Position numbers and translations under genes: made by a program
The notes under the pieces: generated by a model
What the model was told of the DNA's origin: nothing
The model's input: only the letters and a program-made list of their open reading frames with translations
Databases searched by the model: none
Part shown: positions 1-13,300 of the stretch, piece by piece
How positions within the stretch are numbered: the stretch's first letter is position 1
Layout of the letters: each line of letters opens with the position of its first letter
Source of the DNA: Delphinapterus leucas
Taxonomy: Eukaryota > Chordata > Mammalia > Artiodactyla > Monodontidae
Length of the DNA stretch: 64,000 nt
Assembly: GCF_002288925.2 (NCBI RefSeq)
Contig: NW_022098076.1
Location: 88,544,964 to 88,608,963, forward strand
Direction: 5' to 3'

Positions 1-1153
1 CACAGAAAACGCGTCGATTTCTTCTCTCCTCTCTCTCTGTTTTTTTTAATGGAAAATAAACTGTTCGTGTACAAGTCAAATAACAATAGTGACTTCACAC
101 GCCAGGCCCATGAAGTCTTAGCAAAATATGCTGTGTGTGGGAGGGCAAGGATTCCTTGTGTGGCCGAGACCACGAATCAGACGCAGAATTCGATGATTTA
201 CCCAGCAGGAAATGGTGGCAAGGTAAACCCACGTAATGACAGGAGCAGGCAGCAGGCTGGAGACGGCTGCAGGGAGAACCTGTGCTACTCCTGCCAGGTG
301 AGGATGTCTCGTCTGCAGACGGGCTGGGCAGTGGGAACCACTGCTGGAGATCAGACGCAGGCTCTGGACTGCCCGTCATTAGGGACATGGCGCTCAGGCC
401 CAGGGAGTCTGCTCTCACGGGCCACACCAGTGGACCCCTGGGCACTGCAACATCTAGAATCCTATTCTCCTGTGTGACTGTCTTCTCAACGTTCGTCCTC
501 AAAACTGGCATCCCGATTCCCTCAAATCCCAGTTTCAAACCCCAAATGTAAAACATCCAAACCCCTGAATACTCAAACTTTAAAACATCCCCAGTGAACT
601 ACACGGCTTGATGGAAAGACCCAACGAAGCACAACGTCCAGAGGTCACTACTCAGAGAGTCCTTTGGTGCCCACGAGTGTGCTAAGAACATAGCACTGGT
701 TAAACTGTGGTTGAAACATAGTACAGACATGTGAAGAATTCAAAAGAGGCAAGTTAATGAAAAACCTCTCTCATCAACGGAAACCCCAAGAAAGTTTACA
801 AAATGGGCAGATTAGCCAATTCAAGGGCTTTGCTGGAGAACCACCAGAAAGACCCCCTCCCCCCAGTCCTTGCCTTGTCTCTAGTTCAAACCACTTTCCT
901 GCCGTCTTGGGCCTCGAGTTGTCCTCTTGGCCTCAAGCTCCCTTTTCTAAAACTCACAGAGCCCTGCACGGCCATCTGGACACGGGTCCGGTGGGCGCCA
1001 TGGCTGACTGTCCCGGGGTCAACATTTCCCTAGGGACACCGAAAGCCCCGGAACGTGCCGGAGTTGGACGCTGTCCTGGGAAAGCAGAGACCCAGGGACC
1101 ACAGCTCAGTGTCAGCGCAAGAGGAGGGGCCGCCGGGGCCAGGCCGTGCTCAC
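1..1153 (-). other. NGEF intron 5, partial
   Basis: Starts with the donor GTGAGC at 1153 and runs off the left edge. No exon matching the downstream DH sequence is visible on the minus strand. The open frames present have no recognisable family. No interspersed repeat is obvious. Confidence 0.8.
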
Positions 1154-1306
1154 AGCAGCTGTTTGTAGGCCCTCTCCTGGTAGGTCTGGTTGCTGACGTA
1201 GGTGATGTAGACGGAGAAGTGGTCGGCGGCGTAGAGGTACACGATGTCGCACACGTCTGAGATGACGATGTTCTCCTCCATCCTGCGCTCCAGCTCCAAG
1301 AGAAAC
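1154..1306 (-). CDS. NGEF: NGEF exon 5, residues 236-287, DH domain continued
   Basis: The acceptor is GCTGCAG before 1306 and the donor is GTGAGC from 1153. The 153-nt exon completes Arg236 and encodes [17 protein letters not shown], then a stretch with [25 protein letters not shown], ending two bases into Leu287. Residue 260 is Leu where I recall Arg in the human sequence (VYRYAADHF), and residues 242-244 read RRM instead of HRM. A stop codon would follow in the intron at 1152-1150 if unspliced, which supports the splice site. The next exon (QEKAAF in human) is not within 1-1153. Confidence 0.96.
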
Positions 1307-4300
1307 CTGCAGCGGGCGGCGGCTGGGTTAGGGGTGGCTGGCTGGGGAGACTCGGGACACGTCTCCACCAAACCAACCAACCCGACAGGAGGAGGTCCCA
1401 GCGAGGGGGGCACATTCTGTCACATCACGGAATTACTTGTTCAGTTTTATAGGTGGGTAGTGACATTAGGAGCATTTTTTTTTTTTTTTTTTTTTTTTTG
1501 GGCGGGGGGGGCTCTCTCCTGTGGCCTCTCCCGTTGCGGAGCACAGGCTCCGGACGCGCAGGCTCAGCGGCCATGGCTCACGGGCCCAGCCGCTCCACGG
1601 CATGTGGGATCTTCCCGGGCCGGGGCACGAACCCGTGTCCCCTGCATCGGCAGGCGGACTCTCAACCACTGCGCCACCAGGGAAGCCCTAGGAGCATTTT
1701 TAAAAGGGAGAGACCTCATCTTTTACGTCCATACTGATGCGTTTACAGTTGAAGTGAGATGACGATGGTGATCTGCTTCAGAACAATCCCGTGGGTGAAC
1801 CTAGATGCTGAAGCGTGGGCTTGCTACACTGGTGTCTCTACTTCTGCGTGCTTGGGATTTTCCATAATAAAATATAAATAAATACAAAAATAAATAGACA
1901 CCCCTCCCCCAGTGGGGGTGAGCGGCAGAGACGGAGGCGTCTCCGAGGCTGCTCTGGTCTCAGTCAGCTCTCGCCTTCCTGAGCCTACCAGGTGGGGGGC
2001 TGCCATGAGGATCTGGGGGCTGCAAACGGAAAGGTGGGGTGTCCATGTGGAGGGGGACCGACTCAGGAGGGTCCATGGAGAGCCACACACGGGTGTGGGT
2101 TTGCTGCTGCCCGCGTGCTACTTCACATCTGAACAGGCGGGGACGGACCAGCTCATAAAAGCTGAGTTCTGCACTTTGAGCTGCAAACCTCCCCAGGCTA
2201 CAGTGAAAACGGGAAATGGATCTTTTATCCTAACGGAATGACTGGAGTTCATTTCTTCTTTGCAATAATCAGTCAATAGATGTCTATTCCTCCTCCACTT
2301 AAGCTCATCCCATCCTTCTTTAGGCAAAAGAAGTACAGTCCCAATCGCCACCTCCACACACCCTTGCTAACACCACGCAAACGGAGAAGAGAAAGTGTAA
2401 ATCCAGGACCGCGCTCCGCGTTGGCCCTCAGAGGGTCTCGGGCCCTGCACGCACCAAGCCAGGGCCTTGTGAGGTCAGGATAAAGAGCAGCTCACACGGA
2501 CACCCCAGGACTAGGTCGTGACACCCGCCACTGATGTGCCTGACTGTGGGAGACACACGGAGCACCTGCGTGGCCGGGGGGGACCTGCAGGCAGCCGTCC
2601 TGTCCAGGGGAACGCGACGGGCCTCGTTGCTGGGAGATCTTTGGATTTATGTATTTAGTTACATCTTATTACAGAAAATTCCAAAGCTACAAAAGCAGAG
2701 AAGCCAGAGTAACAGGCAGTGCCACCAGCCCTGGACGTGCCCCAGGCGAGGAGGAGGGACAGGAAGGGGCCCCACGAGGACTGGGGCGGAGGCTCACCGC
2801 TCACTGACGGCCATGACGTCCAGCACGTTGGAGAAGAGGATGTGTGCCTCGGACGGGTGCAGGATCTTCTTCAGGCGCTCGTTCTCCATGAAGTGGGACA
2901 CCAGCAGGTTCAGACTTTTGTAGTAGGAGGCCTCGGAAGTCACCAGCTCGAACATGGCCTGGGACGTGAGGAGGGCCAGCGGTCAGCACCTAAGACTCGT
3001 CTCCCCCCGCTCTCAGATGCAAAGGTTTTATTTTAGTTTAGTTTTTTGGCTGCCATGCACGGCTTGCGGGATCTTAGTTCCCCGACCAGGAATCAAACCT
3101 GCGGCCCCTGCAGTGAAAGCACCGAGTCCTAACCCCTGGACCACCAGGGAAAGTCCCCAGATGCAAAGGTTTTAAAAGTGAAGGAAGACTGCTGTCGGGG
3201 TCTGCGTTGGCAAGGGCGCTGCCATCTGCGGCCAAGACCGCTTGCCCCTCTCACAAGAGTGAAGTCGGAGACAGCCTCGTGTCCGAGTACGGAACAAGGT
3301 CAAACACGAGGGGCCAGCCATCCGCTGGATTCCCAACAGCTGCTAAGGGTGACTCAGGACTGTTTCCTGGTGCGGAATGGGTGAGAGAGTCAGCAGTAGA
3401 AGGACCCCACTTCTAAATGCCCAGAAAAATGTCTGGAAGGAAACAGGCCATAATGTCAACCACAGGTGTCAGTAGGGGGTGGAGTCTGGGGGTGACTTTT
3501 ACTCTTTTCTTTTTACCCTTTCAACTGTCTAAAAATTGAAGAATGAGCATATATTGTTTCTTTCATGGTCTTATTTTATAATGTAATTGATAAAGCAATT
3601 TTCATTTTGAAAAAAGAAAGAGAGAAAGAAGACAGAGAAAGAAATCCATAATCTGATAAGCTTTTTGGAGGCGCCTTCATTCTCCATCATGCTTATCACC
3701 TCATTATTGAGTCTATGAAACAGCAAACTAACCGGACCCCTGCTCCCTTACGTGTCATCTGTGAGGCGAGGGCAGTAGTTGCTGGTTCACCCTCCTTCCT
3801 TACTCTCAAGCAAACCCATGACCCTTCCTGAGACCACCCTGGGACCACCCTCACCTTCCTCTCCCCCCTCTCTCTCTGCTGTTCCTCAGCTTAGGGTGGG
3901 TTCAGGTCTGGGCCCACGGTGGCTGCCCAGAAGGGACAGTGTAGTGGGATGAATTGTGCGCCCACCCAAAGCTGTGTCCACATGCCAAGCTCCAGCACCT
4001 GTGAACGTGAACCTATTTGGCAAAAGGGTCTTTGTGGATGTAAGTGAAGGATGTCAAGGTGAGGAGACCATCCTGGATTGAGGGTCTAAATCCAATGACA
4101 GGTGTCCTTACAGGAGAGATGCAGAGGGAGATCTGGCAGACACACAGGGAAGAAGGCCATGTGAGGACACAGGAAGAGACTGGAGTGATGCTGCTTCAAG
4201 CCAAGGAACGGGAGCCACCGAAAGCGGACAGAGGCAGAACTGCCAACACGCTGATTTCAGGCTTCTGGCCTCTACAACTGGGGGAGAATAAATTACCACC

Positions 4301-7300
4301 CAGTTTGCGCTAATTTCTTACTGCAGCCCCAGGAAACAACACAGACAGACAGAGGAGCGCTGGGAGATGGGACAGCGATGAGTGTAGGGGGCCCTGGTCC
4401 CTTCCCAGCGTCCCGACCACCCCACATCTCACCCCCTTTGGGGTCCTCCATCCTCCCACTGGCCAGAACCCTGACCCAGGCAGGGCTCAAGGCTCTGGCC
4501 ACGAAAGCTAGTGCTGCCGGGGCTAGGAAGGATGGTCGAAGGAAGGGAGATAGGGAAGGGAAGAGGGAGGGAGGACCAGCATGTGTTCCAGACACACAAG
4601 GCGCCTTCTCGTTCCATCCTCACTGGTCCCCCAGGAAGGACGTACAGAAGTTCACATTTCACTAAAAGGAAACAGATGCAGAGGTTAAGCAATGCCCCAG
4701 AGTTACTGCTGAAGGGTGTGGAAGGTTCAATCCAAGGTTTTTCCAAGTTCTGGGCTCTGCCCACCAGTACCCACCCCTGCTGACTTAGGCGCAGGCAGAG
4801 CGGGGATTCAATGGCGTCTGCAGGTGTCCTGGCCTGCTGCTTCCCCGCAAAGCTCGGACCCACAGCCAACCTGGCAGCGCACTTTAAAATGAGCGACCTA
4901 TTTGCAAGTTGGGAGCTCACTCCGGGGTGGCCCACAAATGACAGACCGTGGGCCACCATCAGAGGAGAGCCCACCGGTCCCCTAGTGTCTGTGCCTCACT
5001 CAGGACAGTGAGAGGAGGCCCTGAAACGAGCTGGCGGCCTCGCTGTAACTGTCCCCGAGATGCTTGGTCTGCTTAAAGATACGAAACACAAAGCACATCC
5101 CGCTGGCCTCACTCACGCCAGAGCTGAGGCCTCGGCACGGAAGGCCCCACCCTCTGTTCTGCCAACGTCCAGCCAAGCCCTGCCGGGTAAGGCTGAGACG
5201 GCGCTGGGCAGGAAGTTCCTGGAAGCATCTCTGTTACCGATGCTGACAACAAAAATCACTTTCCCGCTGCTAAATTTAAGTTTCTTAAGAAAACGTCAGG
5301 CCATTACAGCTTGCAAGTTCTAAGCAAGTGTAACTAAAAGAAGCAAAACAAAACACCCCAAACCGAGACAGACGAGTGTTGCAGACACCGAGAGAGGAAA
5401 ACACCACCGTGCCCAGGACGCAGCCCCGCAGACAAACGTCTCCCTGAGCGACGCCTGTGACGCACAGCTGTGGGATCACACGTGGGAAAGGCGCCCAGAG
5501 CCCTGAGAGCATCACCATCCTGACCCCCGGGAGGATGAGGGGTCGGGGGCCGCCGGGCAGTGGCAGGCGGGCCTCTCAGCCGCTGACACGCAGCGGGCGT
5601 TGGGCCTGAATCACTGCTCCTTGATCCCGGCTGTGCCCATTCGCCACAACCTCACCCCCTCTTTCTCCGTTTATAGGCAACTAGTCACCCGTGGATTTTT
5701 GTTTTCCAGGGTGTTTGTCTTTACTTTATATGTCAAACTATTTGCCACATCAATATGGTCGCCCTTTCCTCATCAATATTATTTTTACCCTCAGTCATTC
5801 AAGCCTATGCACGGTGTGTGGAGCCGACAGGGGTCGAGGCCCTGCTCACTCGTTCATTCATTCGTTCATTCATTCGTCCGCAAATGCTGACGAGCACTGG
5901 TCCAGGCACCCGGCACTCCTCCTCCGTGAACACGGCAAACTCCCTGCTTCCATCCCAGGGCAGTGAAGGCAGAGCAGACAGGAGTAAAATGCATCCCGTT
6001 GGGTGTGAGGGATGCTACGAGCAGACGGGAAGAGGTGTGTGTGAGCACATGAGAGCGTGTATATACGTGTGTGACTGTGTGTGCGTGAGTGCGTATACGT
6101 CGGTGTGTGTGTGTGAGTCACTTACCGCAGGGAATCCCTCCTTGGTGAAAGCAGCCACTGCTCTGCGGCCGGGCTGGCTAAGGCCCCGCGTTGCCCACCG
6201 TCGGGTTGCAGGGCTCACACAGGACCGTTATCCTCGGGAGCTCGGTTGGACTGACCCGAATTTCCTGAATCACAGCTTGGTCTCCCACCGGTGCTTAGTG
6301 CTGGATTATTCCACTTGGTATCCGCCAACAGTCATGTTACGCTTCCTGGGTTTTTTCCAACCCCGCTACTACTAAGCCCAACTCCCTCCTGGGTTCTTTG
6401 CCAAGGGTAAGACCCGGTCAGCTCTGGACCTTTCTTCGAGGGGCCAGTCCAGGTGGTTTTGCAGCCAGTGAGGGCCGTGCTGGGCCTGGTGTCCACCACA
6501 GGCCGCTGAGGAGCAGAGCTGTCAAGGCTTTGGCCTTGGAGTTAGCCAGAGAATTGCTTCATCCCACTAAGCCTCCGTTCCCACGTGTGCAGAATAAGGA
6601 CCACAGTCCCCAGAGGAAAGGCCCAGCTGGGGCCGGCCTGTCTCAAAGCACCTGGCAGATGTCCGGGGCCGTAATCCGTCCGACATCCGTGTGTCGTCTT
6701 CACAGGACCTCAAGTGCTTCACAGATGGAGCTCCAGCCAGGGGGGTCAAGGAGGGCCTGTACCAGGAGGTGCCACTGGGTGTGAGTGCCAAAGTATGACC
6801 CGTTCAGAGCAGGGGTGTGGACACCAGGCGGAGGTGGGAGAGGGGTGGTGGAGAGGGAGCTGGGGGAGGGGCCTGGCGGCCAGGCCAGTAGAGGAGTCAC
6901 GTGGGGGCAGAGCAGGCTTCTGCGCACAGTCTTAAGTCTACCCTGCTGGCCGCCGTGTGGGCCAGAACCACACAGCCTTGCGTTCCGGAGTCCCGGGGCT
7001 GCTCGACGCTCCTGGGCTCCGCACGTGCTCTTGCCGCTTCCCCCACCGGCCTGTGGATGAGAAGCCATGCCTGTCTCCCCACAGGCTTGGGAAGAAATGG
7101 ATTAGATTTTTCTCAGTAAACTTAGACTTTTCTCCAAAAAAAGGAAACAATGTATCAGAGAAATCACCGGAGTTCCAGCTGAGACCATCGCCACAGTCTC
7201 ATGAGCTGAGAGGGGTCAGCTTTGGTCGGTGAGCATCTCCCCTTCCCCGGGGGAGTCCAGAAACTTCCGAGCCTGCAGACCCCAGGCCAGCCCCGCACCC

Positions 7301-10300
7301 CACGGAACAGAAGATGCCCCACAGACGCACAGAACCAGGACCCCTCTCCTGATGCAGCCCAGGCCTCGGTGCTGTTTGGGTTCAGGGCCCTCACGCAGCC
7401 TTGGGACTGGAGTGGCCCTGGGTCAGGCCCACCTGGACCACCCTAGTCAAGCAGTGCATTTGAAGAAACAGGGGAGACCCCTGACCCATCAGCAAGGGGA
7501 TGAAAGAGGAAGCCAGGACACCAAGCAAAGGCTGCTTCTGATCAAAGAAAGTGAAAAAAACAGCCCCTAACACACAAAGAGCGCTGTCCATTAAGAACTC
7601 AGTTTACTGACCCACAATTTCCTGTGATCTAAGACAGTTCAGCCTGTGGTATCTCATTTTCTGACGCGGGTCCTCACGGTCCGGGCAGGCAGCTCACATC
7701 ATCGACCTCCACGCTCCACCCTGACGCCCCCATTGGTGTGTGGCGCCCCCATTGGTGTGTGGGTCCTTCCTCCCTACAGCGTCAGCGACGCTCAAGGCTG
7801 AACAGTCCTTTGCCTTCTTTACCTGCACCGTCTCCACCTTACAGTTCAGATTCTCTGTGGACCCCGTGTGTGGTCATTCTATCCCGATTTGGATTGGTTT
7901 CGGCTTCCTGGCCTTGGTGTCAATGCTTCACAGCGGTCTTTGATGCCATAACCTTTATTATGATGCTGTGATGTGGCCTGAGTCACCAGGGGTCAGAGAC
8001 AAAAGCGGGCTGACAGAGGACAGACGCTACCCACCACCTCCCTTCACTACTGTTGTTGTCTGGTGTGTCACTGGCAGAGCCGGGAAGCAAAAGCATCCCC
8101 TTACCCCTAAGGGTCCCAGGAGGCACCTTCACCTCTTCCTGCATCCCAGGTTCCTTCCAGGACAGACTGTCGGCAGTGGCCGGGACTAAGCTCTTGTCTG
8201 AGCAGATGTACAGAAAGGATCTTCTCAGGTAGCCTGCGTTTTCCCACCTGTTATGGACTGAATTGTGTCCCCCAAAATTCACATGTTGAAGTCCTAACCC
8301 CCAATGTGACTGCATTTGGAGATGGGGCCTTTGAAGAGGCAATTACAGTTAATGCGCTCATAAGGGTGGGCCCCTAATCCAATATGACTGGTGAACTTAC
8401 AAGAAGAGGGACAGACACCTCACACCTCTGTGTAAGGGATGCACATACACAGAGGAAAGACCATGTGAGGACACAGTGAGAAGGTGGCCACCTGCAAACC
8501 AAGGAGGGAGGCCTCACCAGAAACCAACCCTGCCAGCACCTTGATCTTGGACTTCCAGCCCCCAGAACTATGAGAATAAATGTCTGTGGGCTAGCCACCC
8601 AGTCTGAGGTATTCTGTTATGGCAGCCCAGATCATGGGACTGGAGGGTGAGGGCGGGGGGCCCCTCCTGACACAGGACACACATCCCTCAAGGAACAAGG
8701 CAACGTTAGACATTATTCCAAACTGCTGTAAACGAGGCCTGGGACCAGAGTCCAGAGAAAGGAGACGTTCTCTGCAGTAGGCTCCCAGGTGACTGGGGAG
8801 GTGACCAGAATGATGACTGTTCATCAATATTCTGTGAAACAGCATGTACTGCTTCCAGAAAATCACACTGGGGAGAAAAGGCTGTTTTGCAAGATCTGCT
8901 GAGCCCTCCCCGATGCCCCTTTGCCAGGCTGGGCATCACTTTCTCTCCAAATCGAGGAAACTCTTGGTTCCATTTCTCTCTTAGTCAGTACCTTCCTGTC
9001 TGAGACACATGGATGGGTGGGACACGTCATTGGTAAACAGTGGCCATAAATGTCCTTGTTCTCTCCACCTTGTCTGCGCAGGGTTATCGGAGATAAATGG
9101 CACCAGCGGGCAAATAGTGGTAAGAGCTGTCATTGTCCAGCTCCTAGCCCGTGCCTGGTGCAACGCTGAGCACTTCCAATGCGCCACCTCCCTCCGTCCT
9201 CGCTGCAATCCTGGAGGTCCCCCAACTGTCCCCACCGTGCAGGTGACAGTGCCGAGGCCACACAGCGAGTGAGTGGCAAAAGCACGGTTCACACCCCATC
9301 CTTTTGACCTCAGGGCTCTGTGTCTTGACCGCCCTGCTAGAGACGCCCTTCCACAGAAATGCGCAGGCTTTCCCGTGAGCCTGCAGGCCTGCGGTGGTGC
9401 CAGGCTGGCAGCCCCTCTCCTTGCAGGTCGGTCTAGGTCTGCTGTTATTTATGCAGAAGCCACTTCCTTCCCACCCTAGGTTCTTTCCAGGTTCTTGATC
9501 ATCTTTTTAGCTTTACATGGTGCTTTCAAGTAGATGCTTGATAATAAGTTTGTTAAGAGAAAACCTCTAACCCAGTGCTCAAATGCGAACCAGGCCTGGC
9601 GTCGGGTCGATGAGTCGTACAGGTGGGTGAGTCGTGCCCACGACTCACAACTTCCACCCAAAGGCTCGGCTCCCAGACCTGTCCTCCTCGGGGCCGTCTG
9701 TGTCTCTTTACAAGGACACTGTTAGCTGTGCCCGTCGTTCGTCCTCCTTTCCTGGCTCCTGCTGGCCTGAATGTCCGATGTCCCATCTCCTTTACCAGGT
9801 GGCTTCCTGAAAGGCCTGGCCTGGGTGCAGCACCCAGGAAACTCCAAATGTTTGCTGAGTACCTCCCAAGAGCTGGGCGCTGGGGGCTGCGGGCACTGGG
9901 GATTCCCGAGATGACCAAGAGCTGATCCCTGCCCCTGGGAGGTCGCCGGCTCAGAAGACCACAGCTGCTGGGGGGCTGGGGTCCGTGATGCTGTCCTGCC
10001 CTCCCCACCTCACTCATTCCACAGACATGTGCCCAGAGCCACCTCCAGGTAGTGGCTCGGCTTGATGCTGGGGACACAGACGGACACAGACACACCAGGG
10101 AGGAGGCGGCTTGGGCACAGCCAATGACAGCTCTGCAGTGATGCCCACGGTGGAGTGGGAGGGGGCTTTGCCATGGCAGGGGGAGATGGGGAGGCAGGCA
10201 GCCAGAGAAGGCTTCCAGAATGGGCTGTCAGAGTCAAAGAGCCAATAAGACTTAGCCAGGCAAAAAGGAAAAAAAAACCCCAGTATTTCTCAGCCTGGTC

Positions 10301-13300
10301 CTGCGACCACAGGTGTTTGCGAAAATGCAGATTCCCAGGAACCTCCCCAGCGCCCGGCATAACTCGTCCTTTAACAAGATCCCCAGGTCGTTCTGAGGCA
10401 TGGCAGAGTCTGAGGACCCCTGGTGCCAGGGCTGGGGGCCCCCAGCCCCAAAGCCTCCCCGGGTACCTTTCTTTCGCACTTATCACCTTGAGTGCTAAGC
10501 GTTAGGGCACCTGCCCGCTGCCGGACTTCGCTGTTAGTGCCTGGAGGGTGGGAGGAGATGGACAGAAAGCTGGGTCAGAATGCCAAGGGGTTTGGGGGGG
10601 GTCCCTCCTCGGGCTCAGGCTGCCTTAGAGGCCATGGGACGTCACAGTCCAGGCTCTGTGCCCTTGTGCTGGTGGGAGTTAGGACCACTTTGGTTGGCTG
10701 TAGGCTGAGCCCTGTGCTCAAGATGCTCAGCCCCTGTGTAGACCACAGACCCCAAAGACAAACCCGTGGCCCCCGAGGGCCTGAGGCTGCCCCAGCCACT
10801 GAGGCGAGCTGCCTCACCTCTCCTCTGGGGGTGTCAGCTGGAGCCGGGGAGCGGTGTCCTCCGTCAGAGGCTGCGTCTGCTCTCTGCTTTGGGCCTTGAG
10901 CCCTTCTGCTGCCAGCAGCGGCCACCCTGGGTGGATCTGCATCCTCGCTCTGCCAGACCTTGCTTGCCACGTGATCCTACTGTCCATTAACAAATCTTTC
11001 CTCACTTCTGTGGCTAGAAGAGTAATTCATACCCTAGAGGCATTAGAGTGGACAGAAGTGACTCTGAAAAGGCTTTTAGTTAAGAAGCAGCCCCTAGAGC
11101 CTCTCTCTCATCCTCGAATAATTACGATGGAGTCAGTTCCAGAGCCCAGGCTCTGCTGCAGCGTGGTCTCTAGTCAGTGCGGGAAATGCAAGAAGTGCCA
11201 AGACCAGGGGCCTCCACGGGGGCCACGGGGCCTCAGCGTCACCCAGGGTGATGACAACTAGTCCCGGGGTTGCTGTGAAACTAGGGGTCACACATTAAAT
11301 GTGAGTTGGCATGCAGGCCCTGGGGGGCCCAATGTGCCTCCACACCACCAGCTGCCCAAACCCAAGCCTTGGCAAGCTCACACACATCACAAGCCAATTG
11401 TTACGTTTTCTCAAGATGACCTGGTTAATAAGATAACTTACAAAAAAGTACACACTAAAATAGACATAAAGTTTAAAAGACACATGCTTGAAAAGATGCC
11501 CAGCCTCATTCACAACAAGAGAAATGCAAAGTAAAACCACAACACAGTATCATTTATGATCTTGCACACTGGTCAAGATAAACACGTTGGATGCTGTACC
11601 ACATTGGTGATAGGGAACCAGCACCCTCTCATACAGCTGAAGTGTGAAGACAACTTGGCAGTATCTTCTCAAAATTTAAAAAGTATGTAATCTTTAACCC
11701 AACAGTTCCACTCAGCAATTCCCATAGTATTCCATTGCACAGATCTGTCTTTTATTACTAAAAATAATGCTGCAATGAACATCCTTGATACACAACATTT
11801 CTAGTTGCAGTCCATCAACAGGGGACTGGTTAAATAAATTATGGAACATCATAAACAATGGAGGTCCATAAAACTAGAAAAAAAAAAGGAAGAAAAGAAA
11901 AACAAGAATGGGGAACTCTGTTTGGGCTAATCTGGAAATACTGTCAAAACATTTTGCTAAGTAAAAGAAAAAAAAGCAAGGCACACAGCAGTGTACATAG
12001 AGTTTACCACTTGTGTAACACACACAAACACGCACGCACAAGCACACACATACTGGCCCTGAGGGCCAGGGGTTGGCAGGGGGAACTATTTTCGCTGTAA
12101 TTCTGTTTGCTCTGTTTCAAGTTTATATCAGGTGCATAAATTATTTATCCAAAAGATTTACTTTAAAAATGATAAATGGTAACACTGTCACTTTGCTAAA
12201 GTAGGTATAGGTGCTTGCTTTCTAAATCAAATAGAAGAGGGGCTATCTGATATTTTGGGTGATGGCTCCTGTCCACCTTAAAGCATGGGGCAAAGATCCC
12301 TGCCCCCTCTGAATTTGGGATTAATTTGCTGAATTGTTAGGGTTTATCCTACAGAGAGAAATATATGATTCAATGAAGGCTGGTAAATAAAATAATCACG
12401 ATTCAATTTTCTGATAGAAGTATATCATGTTAAAAACCGTAAGTAATTTCCTTCTAAAATGGACTGCTTTCTTTTGGAAAAAAAATATAAGTATATTTCA
12501 GTTCTAAGTTGTGAAAACAAGTTGAAAAACAACAAAAATACAACTCTGATTTCAGAAGCTGAGCACACTCAGACTGTGAGTTATATCCAAACTTGCTAGC
12601 TCCCTGGGAAGTCACTCCCTCCTCGTTCCCAGGGGGACGAGGCTGGAAGTCTAGTTCGGGCACGTAGGGGCGGTGCCACCACAAGTGCCAGCCTGGGTGG
12701 ACCGCCCCTCAGGAGTGTACATGTAGCCCTGTTTCCATGGAGATGCTCAAAATATCATTCCCAGCTCATTTTTCGAGCTGTGCACAGCCAGCCCCCCAAG
12801 ATCGGGGACCATGTGGAGTCCGTCTTTATCTGATCTGGGGACACCACCCAGGCCAGCGGCAGGAGCGACTGCTCCAGGGACAGTGCTGGGTCAGCACCTC
12901 CAGCTTCCCCTTTGTTTCTCACGGTGTCAGCTGTGGCGAGAGTCAAGCGCTGCCTCATGGTTTGTCGGTTTGTCGTAGTGACTGTCCCCACCTCCCCCAT
13001 TTGAACGCCTGACCCTTCTCCAGCTGCCCCCTTCCTAACTTTGTAATTTGAATATCTGTCTACTTATTTTCTCAAACCATTGTGTCCTGAAACAGTAACT
13101 GAGAAACCATTCCAAATAGGAGGGAACCAAGCGCTTCAGAAAAAGTTAAAAAACAAAAAGTAAACCAAGAAAATCCTACACAACATCTAAGACAACGCTT
13201 TCCAATTTCAGCTGCCTAATTTTTACTTTAAAAAGGAGGTGGAACACATACAATTTTATTCTTTTTTTTTTTTTTGCGGTACGCGAGCCTCTGTGTTGTG

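Larger units (their letters stand above)
4344..8248. other. GC-rich intronic stretch with few repeats
   Basis: Mostly unique sequence. A MIR-like fragment (about 4650-4800, with cagatgcagaggttaagcaatgcccc), a TTCA/TTCG microsatellite, a TG-rich tract and a 19-bp tandem pair are the only structures I see. No exon is supported; open frames here show no family likeness. Confidence 0.6.
8642..11394. other. GC-rich intronic stretch, MIR and L2 remnants
   Basis: Contains a MIR remnant near 9125-9290 and L2 3'-end-like text near 9845-9925 (tttgctgagtacctcc) and 10010-10080 (cattccacagacatgtg). The rest looks unique. No exon is supported. Confidence 0.55.

Noticed and set aside
4429..4974. 181-codon minus-strand frame in intron 3
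   Set aside because: No family likeness, crosses MIR-like sequence, no splice support.
5755..6375. 206-codon plus-strand frame
   Set aside because: Runs through a TTCA microsatellite and a TG tract; low-complexity Cys/Val text.
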